This document shows positions 30,427-39,528 of a DNA stretch of 64,000 nucleotides, one piece after another. Position 1 is the stretch's first letter; the number at the start of each line of letters is the position of its first letter. The stretch covers positions 6,064,501-6,128,500 of the forward strand of contig NZ_AQFT02000001.1 in NCBI RefSeq assembly GCF_000364225.2. The letters are read 5' to 3'. The stretch comes from Eubacterium plexicaudatum ASF492. Lineage in GTDB: Bacteria > Bacillota > Clostridia > Lachnospirales > Lachnospiraceae. The notes beneath the pieces were generated by a model, which saw only the letters and a list, made by a program, of their open reading frames with translations, was not told the origin of the DNA and did not search any database. Position numbers and translations under genes: made by a program.

Positions 30427-32518
30427 TCCGTTTTTTCTGAATCCGCTTATTTACTTTCCGCTTATTCTTTTAGGGATAGACAGGCTTATGGAAAAGGGAA
30501 AACCTGTCGTTTTTATCGGTTCCTGCGTGCTGGCGGCATATGCGAATTTTTATTTTTTTTATATGATGTCCGTTCTGATGTTTTTATATGGAGTCATTCG
30601 CTATCTGGCCTTATTTGGGGCAAAACGGAGCGTTCGCCATCTTCTGTGTATGTTGACAAAATTTGTCTGCTGTTATCTTGGGGCGGTGGCAGCCGCATTG
30701 CCGGTGCTTTTGCCGTCGGCGGCCGTTGTACTGTCCGGGGAAAGGACCGGCGCCGGGGTAAACGTGCCGCTTTTCTATGAACCGGTATATTATCTTAAGC
30801 TGATTCTTGCATTTGTAAATGCAAGTGCGGATCACTATGCGGCGCTTGGCTATACTTCTGTCGGATTGCTGGCTGTGGGGATGCTGTTTTTTTATACGGG
30901 AAAGAAAGAGAAACGGCAGTTGAAAATTGCATTTGTTCTGGGGACAATGTTTTTGCTGATTCCTTATTGCGGGTATTTGTTAAATGGATTTGGCTATGCG
31001 ACGAATCGTTGGGTATGGGCCTATGCTTTTGTGGCGGCGCTGATCGTCGTTGACCGCATGCCGAAGATCGTAGAGAATGCCCGAAAGACGGTATGGGCAG
31101 CTCTGGCGGGTACGTTTGTATTTGCTCTGCCGACATTTGGATACAGAATTGTCGGAGACAGACAAAAGATCATCGTATCTGCGGTGCTGCTTGTCTGTGC
31201 CGGAATCGGAATGACGGGGTGGGTAATTGCAGAAAAACCATGGAAAAGCAGGAAAGCATCGCTGCGGATGTTTTTAGGTATTATTATCATCAATTTGTTT
31301 TTGAATGCGTTTAGCTTTTATTCTCCGTATGGAGGAAATGACATACAAAATCACGGAAAACGCGGACTTGCCTATGAAGATCGCATGAATAATTTTTATG
31401 CGCTTTTTGATCAGGCAGGGATTGATTCTGCGGATGTGAGGATTGATACGGCGCATATGGGTTTTGGCGGAGCTGCGGTAAATGGTGCGATGTTGTATGA
31501 TCGTTATGGCACATCCTTTTATTTTAGTATGAATAACAGCAGTACCAGTTCTTTTATCAGGGATATGGAGCTGCCGGTGTCAACGGATATCATTTATACA
31601 GATATGGATGGGAGGTCATTTGTGGAAGCTTTGCTTGGATGTCGCTATTGCGTAGTCAGGCAGGGAGATGAGCAATATTTGCCGTATGGATATGACAGAT
31701 TGGTCGGATCCGGATATGGCTATGCGGTGTATGAGAGTCTGTTTGCATTGCCGCTTGTATATACGTATGATTCTTTTTTGGACAGAGACAGTTATGACAG
31801 CCTTACAGCGGCGCAAAAGCAGCAGGCTTTGCTGAAGACATGTGTGATAGAAGAACATGTGGACGGCATCGGAAAGAAAGATATGGCAGATATGCAGTTT
31901 ACGGACAGGAGAATGCCGGCAGCAGTGGATGCGTGGACAGAAGGAATAGAAATAGATGGAAACAGGATTGTTGTGACGAAGGAGAATGCATCGCTGCATA
32001 TTTCTGCTGATACGGCAGCATGTACGGAACGGTATCTGGCATTTCAAAATCTGTGGTATGACGGAACCGGGATTTCGGATGTGATCGTATCGGATGAACA
32101 CAGCTATCGGCAATTTCAGGTAAGAGGCTTTTTGCAGGGGCAGTATTCGGGTATTCATGATCTGATGTGTAATCTGGGGTACAGGGAAAATCACAGTACA
32201 GGGTACACGCTTTCTTTTGGAGGTGTTGGAACTTATACGTTTGACAATATGGAGATCGTGGACCAGCCTGTAAGTGAGCTTGCAAATCTGACAAAACAGC
32301 GTAGAAAGGATCCGGTACGGTATGCTGTCGGAGAGGATGCGGTAATGATTGAGGTGGAGTTGGATGCGCCAGGGATTGTTTATGCTGCGATACCGTATGG
32401 TAAAAGGTGGAAGGCATATGTGGACGGCGCAAAAGCAGAGTGCCTAAGGGCGAATGGGTTTGGAACAGGAGTTTTAGTCGGAGCAGGAAAGCATCGGATT
32501 GCATTGCGTTATGAATAG
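30425..32518 (+). pseudogene. YfhO-family membrane protein, N-terminus missing
   Basis: The frame starts at the junction with 'SPFFLNPLIYFPLILLG' and runs to 32518, about 697 residues. Eight or more membrane segments are followed by a long outer domain and end in 'APGIVYAAIPYGKRWKAYVD', a YfhO hallmark. Full YfhO proteins have additional N-terminal membrane segments and the catalytic acidic loop, which are absent here. YfhO-type GT-C proteins glycosylate lipoteichoic acid or other surface polymers outside the membrane using polyprenyl-phosphate sugars. No proper start exists, so this copy would not be made as a complete enzyme unless the junction is artificial. Confidence 0.85.
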
Positions 32519-32528
32519 GAGAAAAATC

Positions 32529-34711
32529 ATGTATTTTGAATTACTGTTTATCATATCGGCAGGTATATCGCTGTTTCATTCGGAATTTTTAAACAACAAA
32601 ACAGCCAATGTCAGAAAAACACACATGGCCGTGCTCATCCTCTCACCCGTCTTTTTTATTCTTTGCAGCAGAAGGCTGTTTACGATTCGGGAAATGCTGT
32701 CCGGGTGTGCGTTTGCGTTTTTATCGGTAAAGGAATGCATCTGCGTATGCCAAAATGTGATCTATCCGTTTCCAAATATTTTAGATATGGTGTCAAAGTC
32801 TTGTTTGCCATACTTTTATACATACTTTTGCTGAAACCATATACACCGGCGGAAGGTGAAATGAGCAGGGAACCAGCCGTGCTGTTTTTCCTGGCGGTTA
32901 CTGTTATTTGGATATTGGCGGGACAGATCAGGACGTGGGTGGCAGCGCATGCGAACTGCCTGCATATGGGCATTGCAGCGCCTGTAACGCCGGTACTTGG
33001 ATTTTATTTGATGGAGAAAGTGTATAATCCGTATTTGGACCGGATGGAAGGGAAATATATCGCAGGGAATCTGTTATGGCTGGCTTGTCTGTTTGCCGTG
33101 CCATACGTTGTGTTTGCAGGCAAACGGATCGTTATGGGAATGTTTGTTATCGGATGCCTTTTGTTTGGATTGGGAAATTATTATGTGAGTTGTTTTCGGG
33201 GAAGTCCTGTGATGCCGAGTGATCTGCTGGCGGCCGCAACGGCGCTGCAGGTTGCGGGAGGATATGTGTTTCAGGTGCCGGAATCCGTTATAAAAGGGGT
33301 ATTGTGCTGGTATGCCTGGTTTGCACTGCTGTGCTGTCTGCCAAAACGGAGCGTTGCGAACAGATGGAAGGGCAGAGCGGTGGCATCTGGCCTTCTGGCA
33401 GGCATTTGTGCGGGATATTTGTGTCAGGCTGATATTGAAAGCAGATATGAGCTGCATCTACGATATGATAATCAGTGGAATATTAACGGGGTCTATCAGG
33501 AGAAAGGAAGCGCCCTTGGATTTACGGCGCTAGCAAAAAATATACGGATGGCCAGGCCGGATGGATACGGTACGGATATGGCGGTGGAAATTCTTTCCGC
33601 AAATCGGCGGCAGGCGGAGGAGCCTGCGGTTATACCGACGATTGTCGCGATTATGGATGAAAGTTTCGGCGATCTTCGTGCGGTGGGAGATTTTCAATGT
33701 TCGGAGGAATATTTGAAACATTGGTATGCGGTGGACGATTTTTTGTGCAGGGGCAGTTTGTATGCATCGGTCTATGGAGGAACTACGGCGAATACGGAAT
33801 TTGAATTTCTTACGGGAAACAGCATCGGGAATTTGCCGATGGGAATTGTGCCTTACCAGATCTATAATATGAAACATGTAGGGAATCTGGCAGGGATTTT
33901 ACAGCGTGCCGGATTTGAGACGACCGCCATTCACCCGGAATCAAAAGGGAACTGGAATCGAATGCGGGTTTATGAGAATTTTGGATTTCGGTCATTTTTG
34001 GGCAAGGATGAATTGGGAGATATGGAATACTTCCGGGGACGTGTCAGTGATCAATCGTCGTTCGCAAAGGTAACGGAACGGTTTGAGAATGGAACGGGCA
34101 GACAGTTTTTGTTTAACATCACGATGCAGAACCATGGCGGATATGAGCCGGAAGGCATGGAAGCAGCTCCTATGATCAGACTGGAGGAGGAACAGGGACG
34201 CTACTCGGATGTGGAAGTGTATCTGACAGGAATACGGGAAAGCGACCTTGCGATTGATGCGCTCATACGGTATTTCAGACAGGTAGAAGAACCGGTGCTG
34301 TTATGCATCTTTGGAGACCATCTTCCAAATGTCGGGGCGTGGATGGAAGAAACGATAGGCGAACGGGAAGCTGCGTTTACATTGGAAGAAAAGCAGCGGA
34401 TGTATGCGGTTCCGTATATGATATGGGCCAATTATGACACGCCTTATCAAAGCTGTGAAATGGATACAAGCGCCAATTATCTTGGAGCCATGCTTTTGAA
34501 CTATGCGGGGATACCGGGAACGGCGTATACGGATTTTCTGCTGGAAATGAGAAAAGAGGTTCCGGTATACAATGCGTTTGGATATCGCACGGCGGACGGA
34601 CGCTGGCACACTTTTGATGAGGAAACGCAGGTGTCCGGTTGGATTCGGGATTACAGGATGGTTCAGTATTATGAAATGTTTGATAAGGAAAGAAAAAAGG
34701 AAGAACAATAG
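32529..34711 (+). CDS. LTA-synthase-like phosphoglycerol transferase, broken frame
   Basis: The ATG at 32529 behind AGGAGA begins 'MYFELLFIISAGISLF'. The frame changes near 32785; the joined protein has about 727 residues. Several membrane segments precede a sulfatase/alkaline phosphatase-fold outer domain: 'VAIMDESFGDL' (metal site), 'YGGTTANTEFEF' with the catalytic Thr, 'GNWNRMRVYENFG' and 'CIFGDHLPN' with the Asp-His metal site. Family members move phosphoglycerol from phosphatidylglycerol to a polymer on the outer face. Next to YfhO and GtrB genes this fits lipoteichoic-acid-like or phosphoglycerol-decorated glycan synthesis. Confidence 0.85.
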
Positions 34712-34730
34712 ACGGGGGAGCGAAAATACG

Positions 34731-35018
34731 ATGGATATCATATTTATGCTGGTTGCGGTTTGCCCGGCGGTGGCCGTAGTCGGATATCGGATGAAAAGAG
34801 CCGCGTTTGCCTGGGAAAAGGCATTGTATTCGTTTGCAAAATGGTTTTTTGGCATTACATTGTTTAATTTTACGGTGTTATATGTGCGTGGTGCGGGAGA
34901 TTTTGGTTTTACTTATTTGTCCGTTCAGTTTGTTCTGAAGTATATGCTGTGCAGTATGGGTGCGGTGATCTTTTTGGCAGGCGGGCGTAAGCTTGCAGGA
35001 GCATTGTTTGAAAAATAG
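34731..35018 (+). CDS. Small three-segment membrane protein
   Basis: A 95-residue protein with about three hydrophobic segments ('IIFMLVAVCPAVAVVGY', 'WFFGITLFNFTVLYV', 'MLCSMGAVIFLAGG'). The ATG at 34731 follows GGGGGAG. It lies between the LTA-synthase-like gene (19 bases) and GtrB (13 bases). Its place beside GtrB and its size resemble GtrA-type flippases, but I see no convincing GtrA signature, so its role is open. Confidence 0.6.
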   Translation: MDIIFMLVAVCPAVAVVGYRMKRAAFAWEKALYSFAKWFFGITLFNFTVLYVRGAGDFGFTYLSVQFVLKYMLCSMGAVIFLAGGRKLAGALFEK

Positions 35019-35031
35019 GGAGGGAGATTTT

Positions 35032-35997
35032 ATGCTGTTGTCATTGATTGTTCCCTGCTACAACGAACAGGACGCAATACCGATTTTTTATAAAGAAGCA
35101 AAGCAGGTGCTGGAGGAAATGGCTGTGGATTATGAACTGCTGTTTATCAATGACGGTTCGACCGATGGCACATTGAAAATTCTGCAGGAGCTTGCAAGGA
35201 AAGACGGACAGGTCTATTACATCTCTTTTTCCAGAAACTTTGGGAAAGAAGCGGCGATGTATGCCGGATTTTGCAATGTGCGCGGTGACTATGCGGCGGT
35301 AATGGATGTGGATTTGCAGGATCCGCCTGCGATGCTTCCGCAGATGCTGCAGATTATCCGGTCAGGAGAGTATGACAGTGTTGCGACGCGCAGATCGACG
35401 CGCGATGGCGAGCCTGTCGTGCGCAGCTGGTTTGCAAAACGGTTTTACCGGATGATTAACCGGATTTCGGATGCGGACATCGTGGACGGGGCGCGGGATT
35501 TCAGGCTGATGAAGCGGGAAATGGTGGATACGATTGTCAGGATGTCGGAATACAATCGTTTTTCCAAGGGGATTTTCGGATGGATTGGATTTCGCACATA
35601 CTGGCTTGCGTATGAAAACAGAAGCCGTGCCGCCGGCGAGACAAAATGGAATTTTCGTCAGCTGCTGCGCTATGCGGTGGATGGGGTGATTAATTTTTCG
35701 CAGGTGCCGCTGAGCGTGGCTTCCTGGTTTGGAATGCTGATGACGGCCGTCGCGTTTGCGGCGGTGGTGTTCATTGTGCTGCGCAGGCTGATCTGGGGAG
35801 ACCCGGTGGCCGGTTGGGCGTCCATTGTCTGCATGATTACGCTGATCGGAGGGATTCAGCTGTTTTGTATAGGTATTATGGGACAATATATTGCAAAGAT
35901 TTATATGGAAGTAAAGAAACGGCCGCATTACATTGTAGCGGAGAGCAATTTGAGACAGGATCATAAGGAGGGAGCGCCCCGTTGTTTGGAGAGGTGA
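35032..35997 (+). CDS. GtrB/DPM1-like polyprenyl-phosphate glycosyltransferase (GT2), intact copy
   Basis: A 321-residue intact protein: 'LSLIVPCYNEQDAIPIFY', 'FINDGSTDGTL', 'SRNFGKEAAMYAGF' and 'MDVDLQDPPAMLP' (DxD). Two membrane segments follow with 'GIMGQYIAKIYMEVKKRPHY'. The start is ATG 35032 behind AGGGAGGGA; an earlier in-frame TTG is not needed. It would make polyprenyl-phosphate-sugar for the GT-C type proteins around it (YfhO, PTPS-related, GT87). The only unbroken GtrB in the window. Confidence 0.95.
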   Translation: MLLSLIVPCYNEQDAIPIFYKEAKQVLEEMAVDYELLFINDGSTDGTLKILQELARKDGQVYYISFSRNFGKEAAMYAGFCNVRGDYAAVMDVDLQDPPAMLPQMLQIIRSGEYDSVATRRSTRDGEPVVRSWFAKRFYRMINRISDADIVDGARDFRLMKREMVDTIVRMSEYNRFSKGIFGWIGFRTYWLAYENRSRAAGETKWNFRQLLRYAVDGVINFSQVPLSVASWFGMLMTAVAFAAVVFIVLRRLIWGDPVAGWASIVCMITLIGGIQLFCIGIMGQYIAKIYMEVKKRPHYIVAESNLRQDHKEGAPRCLER

Positions 35998-37200
35998 AAA
36001 AAATAAATAATAAGGAAAAAATCGTTTTGCTTGTTGAGGCCGTGTGCATTGCTTTTTGTCTGCTATGGTGTTTTGGAAGCTGTGAGAGTTTCACGTTTAC
36101 GAAAGATTCTTTTGCGAACAGCATGGAGGGGCAACTGACGTCTTTTGGAGAGGATGCGGTTGGCATTGAGTCCTAGCCGGATCCTGCGGTTATGCAGGAA
36201 CAGCCGCCGGAAGGGTTTGAGATTTTAAACTGCAGCAAGGTTTTAAAAAGCGGAGCGTATGAGATCAGCATTTTATATGATTCGCTCAGCAGTCAGGAGA
36301 CGGTCAGCATCGATCAGTCGTCCGGCAGCCTGCGCTGCCACACACAATATGGAGCGGCCTTAAGGGCATTGGACCTTCGGCTTGTGGACGGTCTGTATGA
36401 AGCGGAGTCGAGATTCTGGCTGCGCCCGGGGTGCAAAAAGACGGAAATCCGGTTTTCCGTATGGTATAACGGGAGCGGGCGGCTGGCTGTGACGGCGATT
36501 CGGGTGGAAGAAAAAAGGGCTTACCGGGTGGCGTTATGTGCGGCATTGGCTCTTTTTATGGCGTTTTGCGATTTTTTGTATCTGGTGTTTGTCAGGCCGC
36601 AGTCCGGTTTCCGGGATTTGAAAAAGAAAGGGATAATCGCGGTTATTCTTGGAATTACGTTGGCTGCAAGCATTACGTATGTTACTGATTTCTTATATCA
36701 TGGACATGACCTGTGGTTTCACATATCCAGAATGATTGCGCTGGCGGATGGGCTGCGGGAAATGCAGATACCGCATCGGATGCAGTTTGGGATGCTGAAT
36801 GGCTATGGGTATGCTTCGCCATTGTTTTATGGGGAGCTGTTTTTGCTGCTTCCGGCCATATTGTATAATTTTTATGTGCCAATTCAAACCTGTTATCAAG
36901 TTTTTGTGACGGTGGTGAATTTCTGTACCTGCATGGTCAGCTTCTGGTGTTTTACAAAAATGACGCAGGATTGGAAAAAAGGATTGTTTGGCGCCGGACT
37001 GTATACGTTGTCGGCTTATCGCATGACGAATGTAATGGTGAGAGCGGCGGTAGGGGAATATACGGCAATGATTTTTCTGCCGTTGTTGGTGTATGGCTTT
37101 TGGAATCTTTATACTAAGCGGCCGGATGAGAAAATCGGCCTGAAAGATTATCTGCCGATTGTGCTGTCAGCAACCGGTCTGGTGAATGCGCATGTGTTAA
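35994..37200 (+). pseudogene. PTPS-related polytopic membrane protein, amber stop and truncated 3' end
   Basis: GTG 35994 overlaps the GtrB stop by four bases. The frame reads 'VKKINNKEKIVLLVEAVC' and meets an in-frame TAG at 36174-36176; there is no frame change across it. The continuation has membrane segments and 'FLYHGHDLWFHISRM', 'GMLNGYGYASPLFYGE' and 'YRMTNVMVRAAVGEYTAM', matching the bacterial 6-pyruvoyl-tetrahydropterin-synthase-related membrane protein family (GT-C-like). Homology stops after 'GLVNAHVL' near 37200, where the sequence passes into a GT87-like gene. The amber codon may be a sequence error or a true mutation. Confidence 0.7.
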
Positions 37201-37201
37201 T

Positions 37202-38369
37202 TCGATTTTATATTTAATAAGGACGGGCGGCAATGCGCTGCTTTCGATTATGCCGGCGCAGGGAGCCGATCAGTTTATGGATTTTTTTAATCATATCAGT
37301 TATGTGAGGGAGCCGGGCGGCGTTTACTTTGCAAGCCCGCATGCGTGTTTTCCGCCGTTGATCTATGGGATGTATGGTTTGTTTTGCAGAATGCTTCCGC
37401 AGGATGCGACCGTGATGTACGACCCATTTGGCACATCGACGCATGCATTGCTGCTTTACGTTGTTTACTGCGTGCTGTTGGCGGTCTGTTTTTTCTATAG
37501 CGTATGCAGAATGCTGAAAAACAGAACGATGGAGTTTTCGCTGGTTGCAACCGTGGCTGTTTTGCTGTCTTATGTTTTTATTTTTGGAGTTACGGAGCGC
37601 GGAAATTCCGTTATGATTGTCTGTATTTTGCTGCTTCTGGCGTTGGAGCTGCGGGACAGCGGGAACGTGGTGCATCGGGAGCTGGCGTTGCTATTCATAG
37701 CGATCGCCGCAGGCATTAAGCTCTATCCGGCCGTGTTTGGCGTGTTGTATCTATTCGAAAAGCGGTGGAAGGAAGCGGGGAGACTGCTGCTATACGGGAT
37801 CGGCTGCTTTTTTGTGCCGTTTGCATGGTTTGGAGGAAGCGCAGGCATGAAGCAGTTTTTTCTGAATCAGCGTTTTGTGCACGGTCTGGATGTGGCAAGG
37901 CTCGGAAGTGTGAAAATGTCATGGGAAAAAGTGGCGGTTTTATTGAGAGATCATTTTGCCGTTCAGACAGATTTGTCCTGGGTAGGAACGCTGCTTACAG
38001 TAGCTTTTGCAGTTTTTTACTGCTGGGCGTTTTCTTTTGTAAAGATCGGTTCAGGAAAATTTTGCTGCTTTGTGGCATGATGGTCGTCATTCCGTTTTGG
38101 AGCGGCGGATATACTTTTATATACATGTGTATTCCGCTCATTGTCTTTTTCAGGGATGCAGCGGAAAAGAAGGCCGGTATGGACAGCTATTTTTACGCAG
38201 GAATGTTTGCACTGCTGTTTTCCTTTTTCTTTATGACCGGCCGTTATGCGGATATTTGTTTGGCACGAATATTGCTATGGCGCAGGCTGCGCTGGCCGTT
38301 TATGTGATGTGCACGGCCGCTGCCGGCAGAGCGATTTTTGGATGGATTTGTGAGAGGTTTAAAAAATGA
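37202..38369 (+). pseudogene. GT87-like membrane mannosyltransferase, start missing, broken frame
   Basis: The first readable text is 'LIRTGGNALLSIMPAQGADQF' (shortened), then 'FASPHACFPPLIYGMYG', 'VTERGNSVMIVCILLLLAL', 'AIAAGIKLYPAVFGVLYL' and 'WFGGSAGMKQF', the pattern of GT87/DUF2029 polyprenyl-phosphomannose-using transferases. The expected first membrane segment is missing because the gene is joined to the PTPS-related gene near 37200. Breaks near 38035 and 38255 split the end, which reads 'YADIFGTNIAMAQAALAVY' when joined and stops at 38369. Confidence 0.7.
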
Positions 38370-38376
38370 TGGTTTT

Positions 38377-38664
38377 TTTAAAGTAAAGAGCGTTTCGGAT
38401 GCTTCTATGAGGTCGGTGTGATGTTTTGCAATCATTTTAATCTCCTCCCATGTCGTGGCCTGAAAGAGTCTTGCCCAGCGATCCAAATGGCAGGCTATAT
38501 CCTGCTGCGTGGCAAGATGGATACAAGTTAAGTCTAACATACGCAGGCTGAACTTGTCACTATAAACATGATGATTTTTTTCGTTGAGCAGCTTATAAGA
38601 AGCATAGAATTCGGGAAGACCCTGAAACGGCATAAAATTTAAAAAGCCAACATAAATGACAGAT
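38377..38664 (-). pseudogene. Internal fragment of a PD-(D/E)XK nuclease-family transposase protein
   Basis: On the minus strand the frame reads 'IYVGFLNFMPFQGLPEFYAS', then 'NHHVYSDKFSLRMLDLTCI' and 'WARLFQATTWEEIKMIAKHH', which I recognise as the middle of Rpn/PDDEXK-family transposase-like proteins. Both the catalytic N-terminal third and the end are missing. It fills the gap between the GT87 gene and rfbF. A more complete member of the same superfamily lies at 50941. It marks a past insertion at the edge of the polysaccharide locus. Confidence 0.7.
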
Positions 38665-38718
38665 GTAAATTAGTAAAATTGACGAATGTATAGGTGGAAA
38701 GGGAGCGGAAAACACAAA

Positions 38719-39504
38719 ATGAAAGTAGTAATATTAGCCGGTGGCTACGGCACCCGCATCAGTGAGGAGAGCCATTTAAAACCAAAACCGATGATTGAGA
38801 TCGGAGGAAGGCCGATTTTGTGGCATATTATGAAGGAGTATTCTTTTTATGGATTTCATGAGTTTATTATTTGTGCCGGATATAAGCAGCATCTGATTAA
38901 AGAGTGGTTTGCGGATTATTATTTGTATAACAGTGATGTTACGATTGACTTCAGCAGAGGCGGGGAGACGACGGTGCATAATAATGCCGCGGAGCCGTGG
39001 AAGGTAACGATTATTGACACCGGACTGGATACAATGACAGGCGGAAGAATCCGCAGGGTTCAAAAGTATATCGGGGAGGAACCGTTTTTGATGACGTATG
39101 GGGATGGGGTCTGCGATGTGGATATTGCAAAGCTTGTAGCGTTTCATAAAAAGCATGGTAAGATAGCGACACTGACGGCGGTTTATCTGGAGCAGCGTTT
39201 TGGGGTGCTGGAAATCGGACGAAACGATCGTGCGGTTTTGGCGTTTCGGGAGAAGGCGCAGGTGGACGGATCACAGATTAATGCCGGATATATGGTGCTG
39301 GAGCCAGGGATATTTGCTTATCTGAAAGATGACCGTACGGTGTTTGAACGGGAGACAATTCTGCAGCTGGTGGCAGATGGACAGCTGTGCGCTTACCAGC
39401 ATGAGGGATTTTGGCAGTGTATGGATACAAAACGGGAGAAGGAAAAGTTGGAGGAGATGATTACGCGGGGGAGAGCGCCATGGATGGTATGGAACAATGA
39501 ATAA
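38719..39504 (+). CDS. rfbF: Glucose-1-phosphate cytidylyltransferase
   Basis: 261 residues. 'VVILAGGYGTRISEES' and 'KPKPMIEIGGRPILWHIMK' are the nucleotide-binding start of RfbF; 'MTYGDGVCDVDI', 'INAGYMVLEPGIF' and 'HEGFWQCMDTKREKEKLEEM' are equally typical. It makes CDP-glucose, the first step to CDP-3,6-dideoxyhexoses, and so links with the rfbH end at the start of the window. ATG 38719 follows GGGAGCGG; an in-frame upstream start at 38686 is not needed. CDP-glucose 4,6-dehydratase, normally the next gene, is not here: a phosphatase-type gene follows instead. Confidence 0.95.
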   Translation: MKVVILAGGYGTRISEESHLKPKPMIEIGGRPILWHIMKEYSFYGFHEFIICAGYKQHLIKEWFADYYLYNSDVTIDFSRGGETTVHNNAAEPWKVTIIDTGLDTMTGGRIRRVQKYIGEEPFLMTYGDGVCDVDIAKLVAFHKKHGKIATLTAVYLEQRFGVLEIGRNDRAVLAFREKAQVDGSQINAGYMVLEPGIFAYLKDDRTVFERETILQLVADGQLCAYQHEGFWQCMDTKREKEKLEEMITRGRAPWMVWNNE

Positions 39505-39528
39505 CAGTCATATTTTATGGAGGATGTG

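Noticed and set aside
31616..32504. Minus-strand frames of about 190-200 codons opposite YfhO
   Set aside because: Composition rich in His, Cys and Arg typical of shadow frames; the plus-strand YfhO homology is clear.
38244..38376. Continuation of the transposase fragment frame to 38244
   Set aside because: Past about 38380 the minus frame is merely the complement of the GT87 end and loses transposase similarity.
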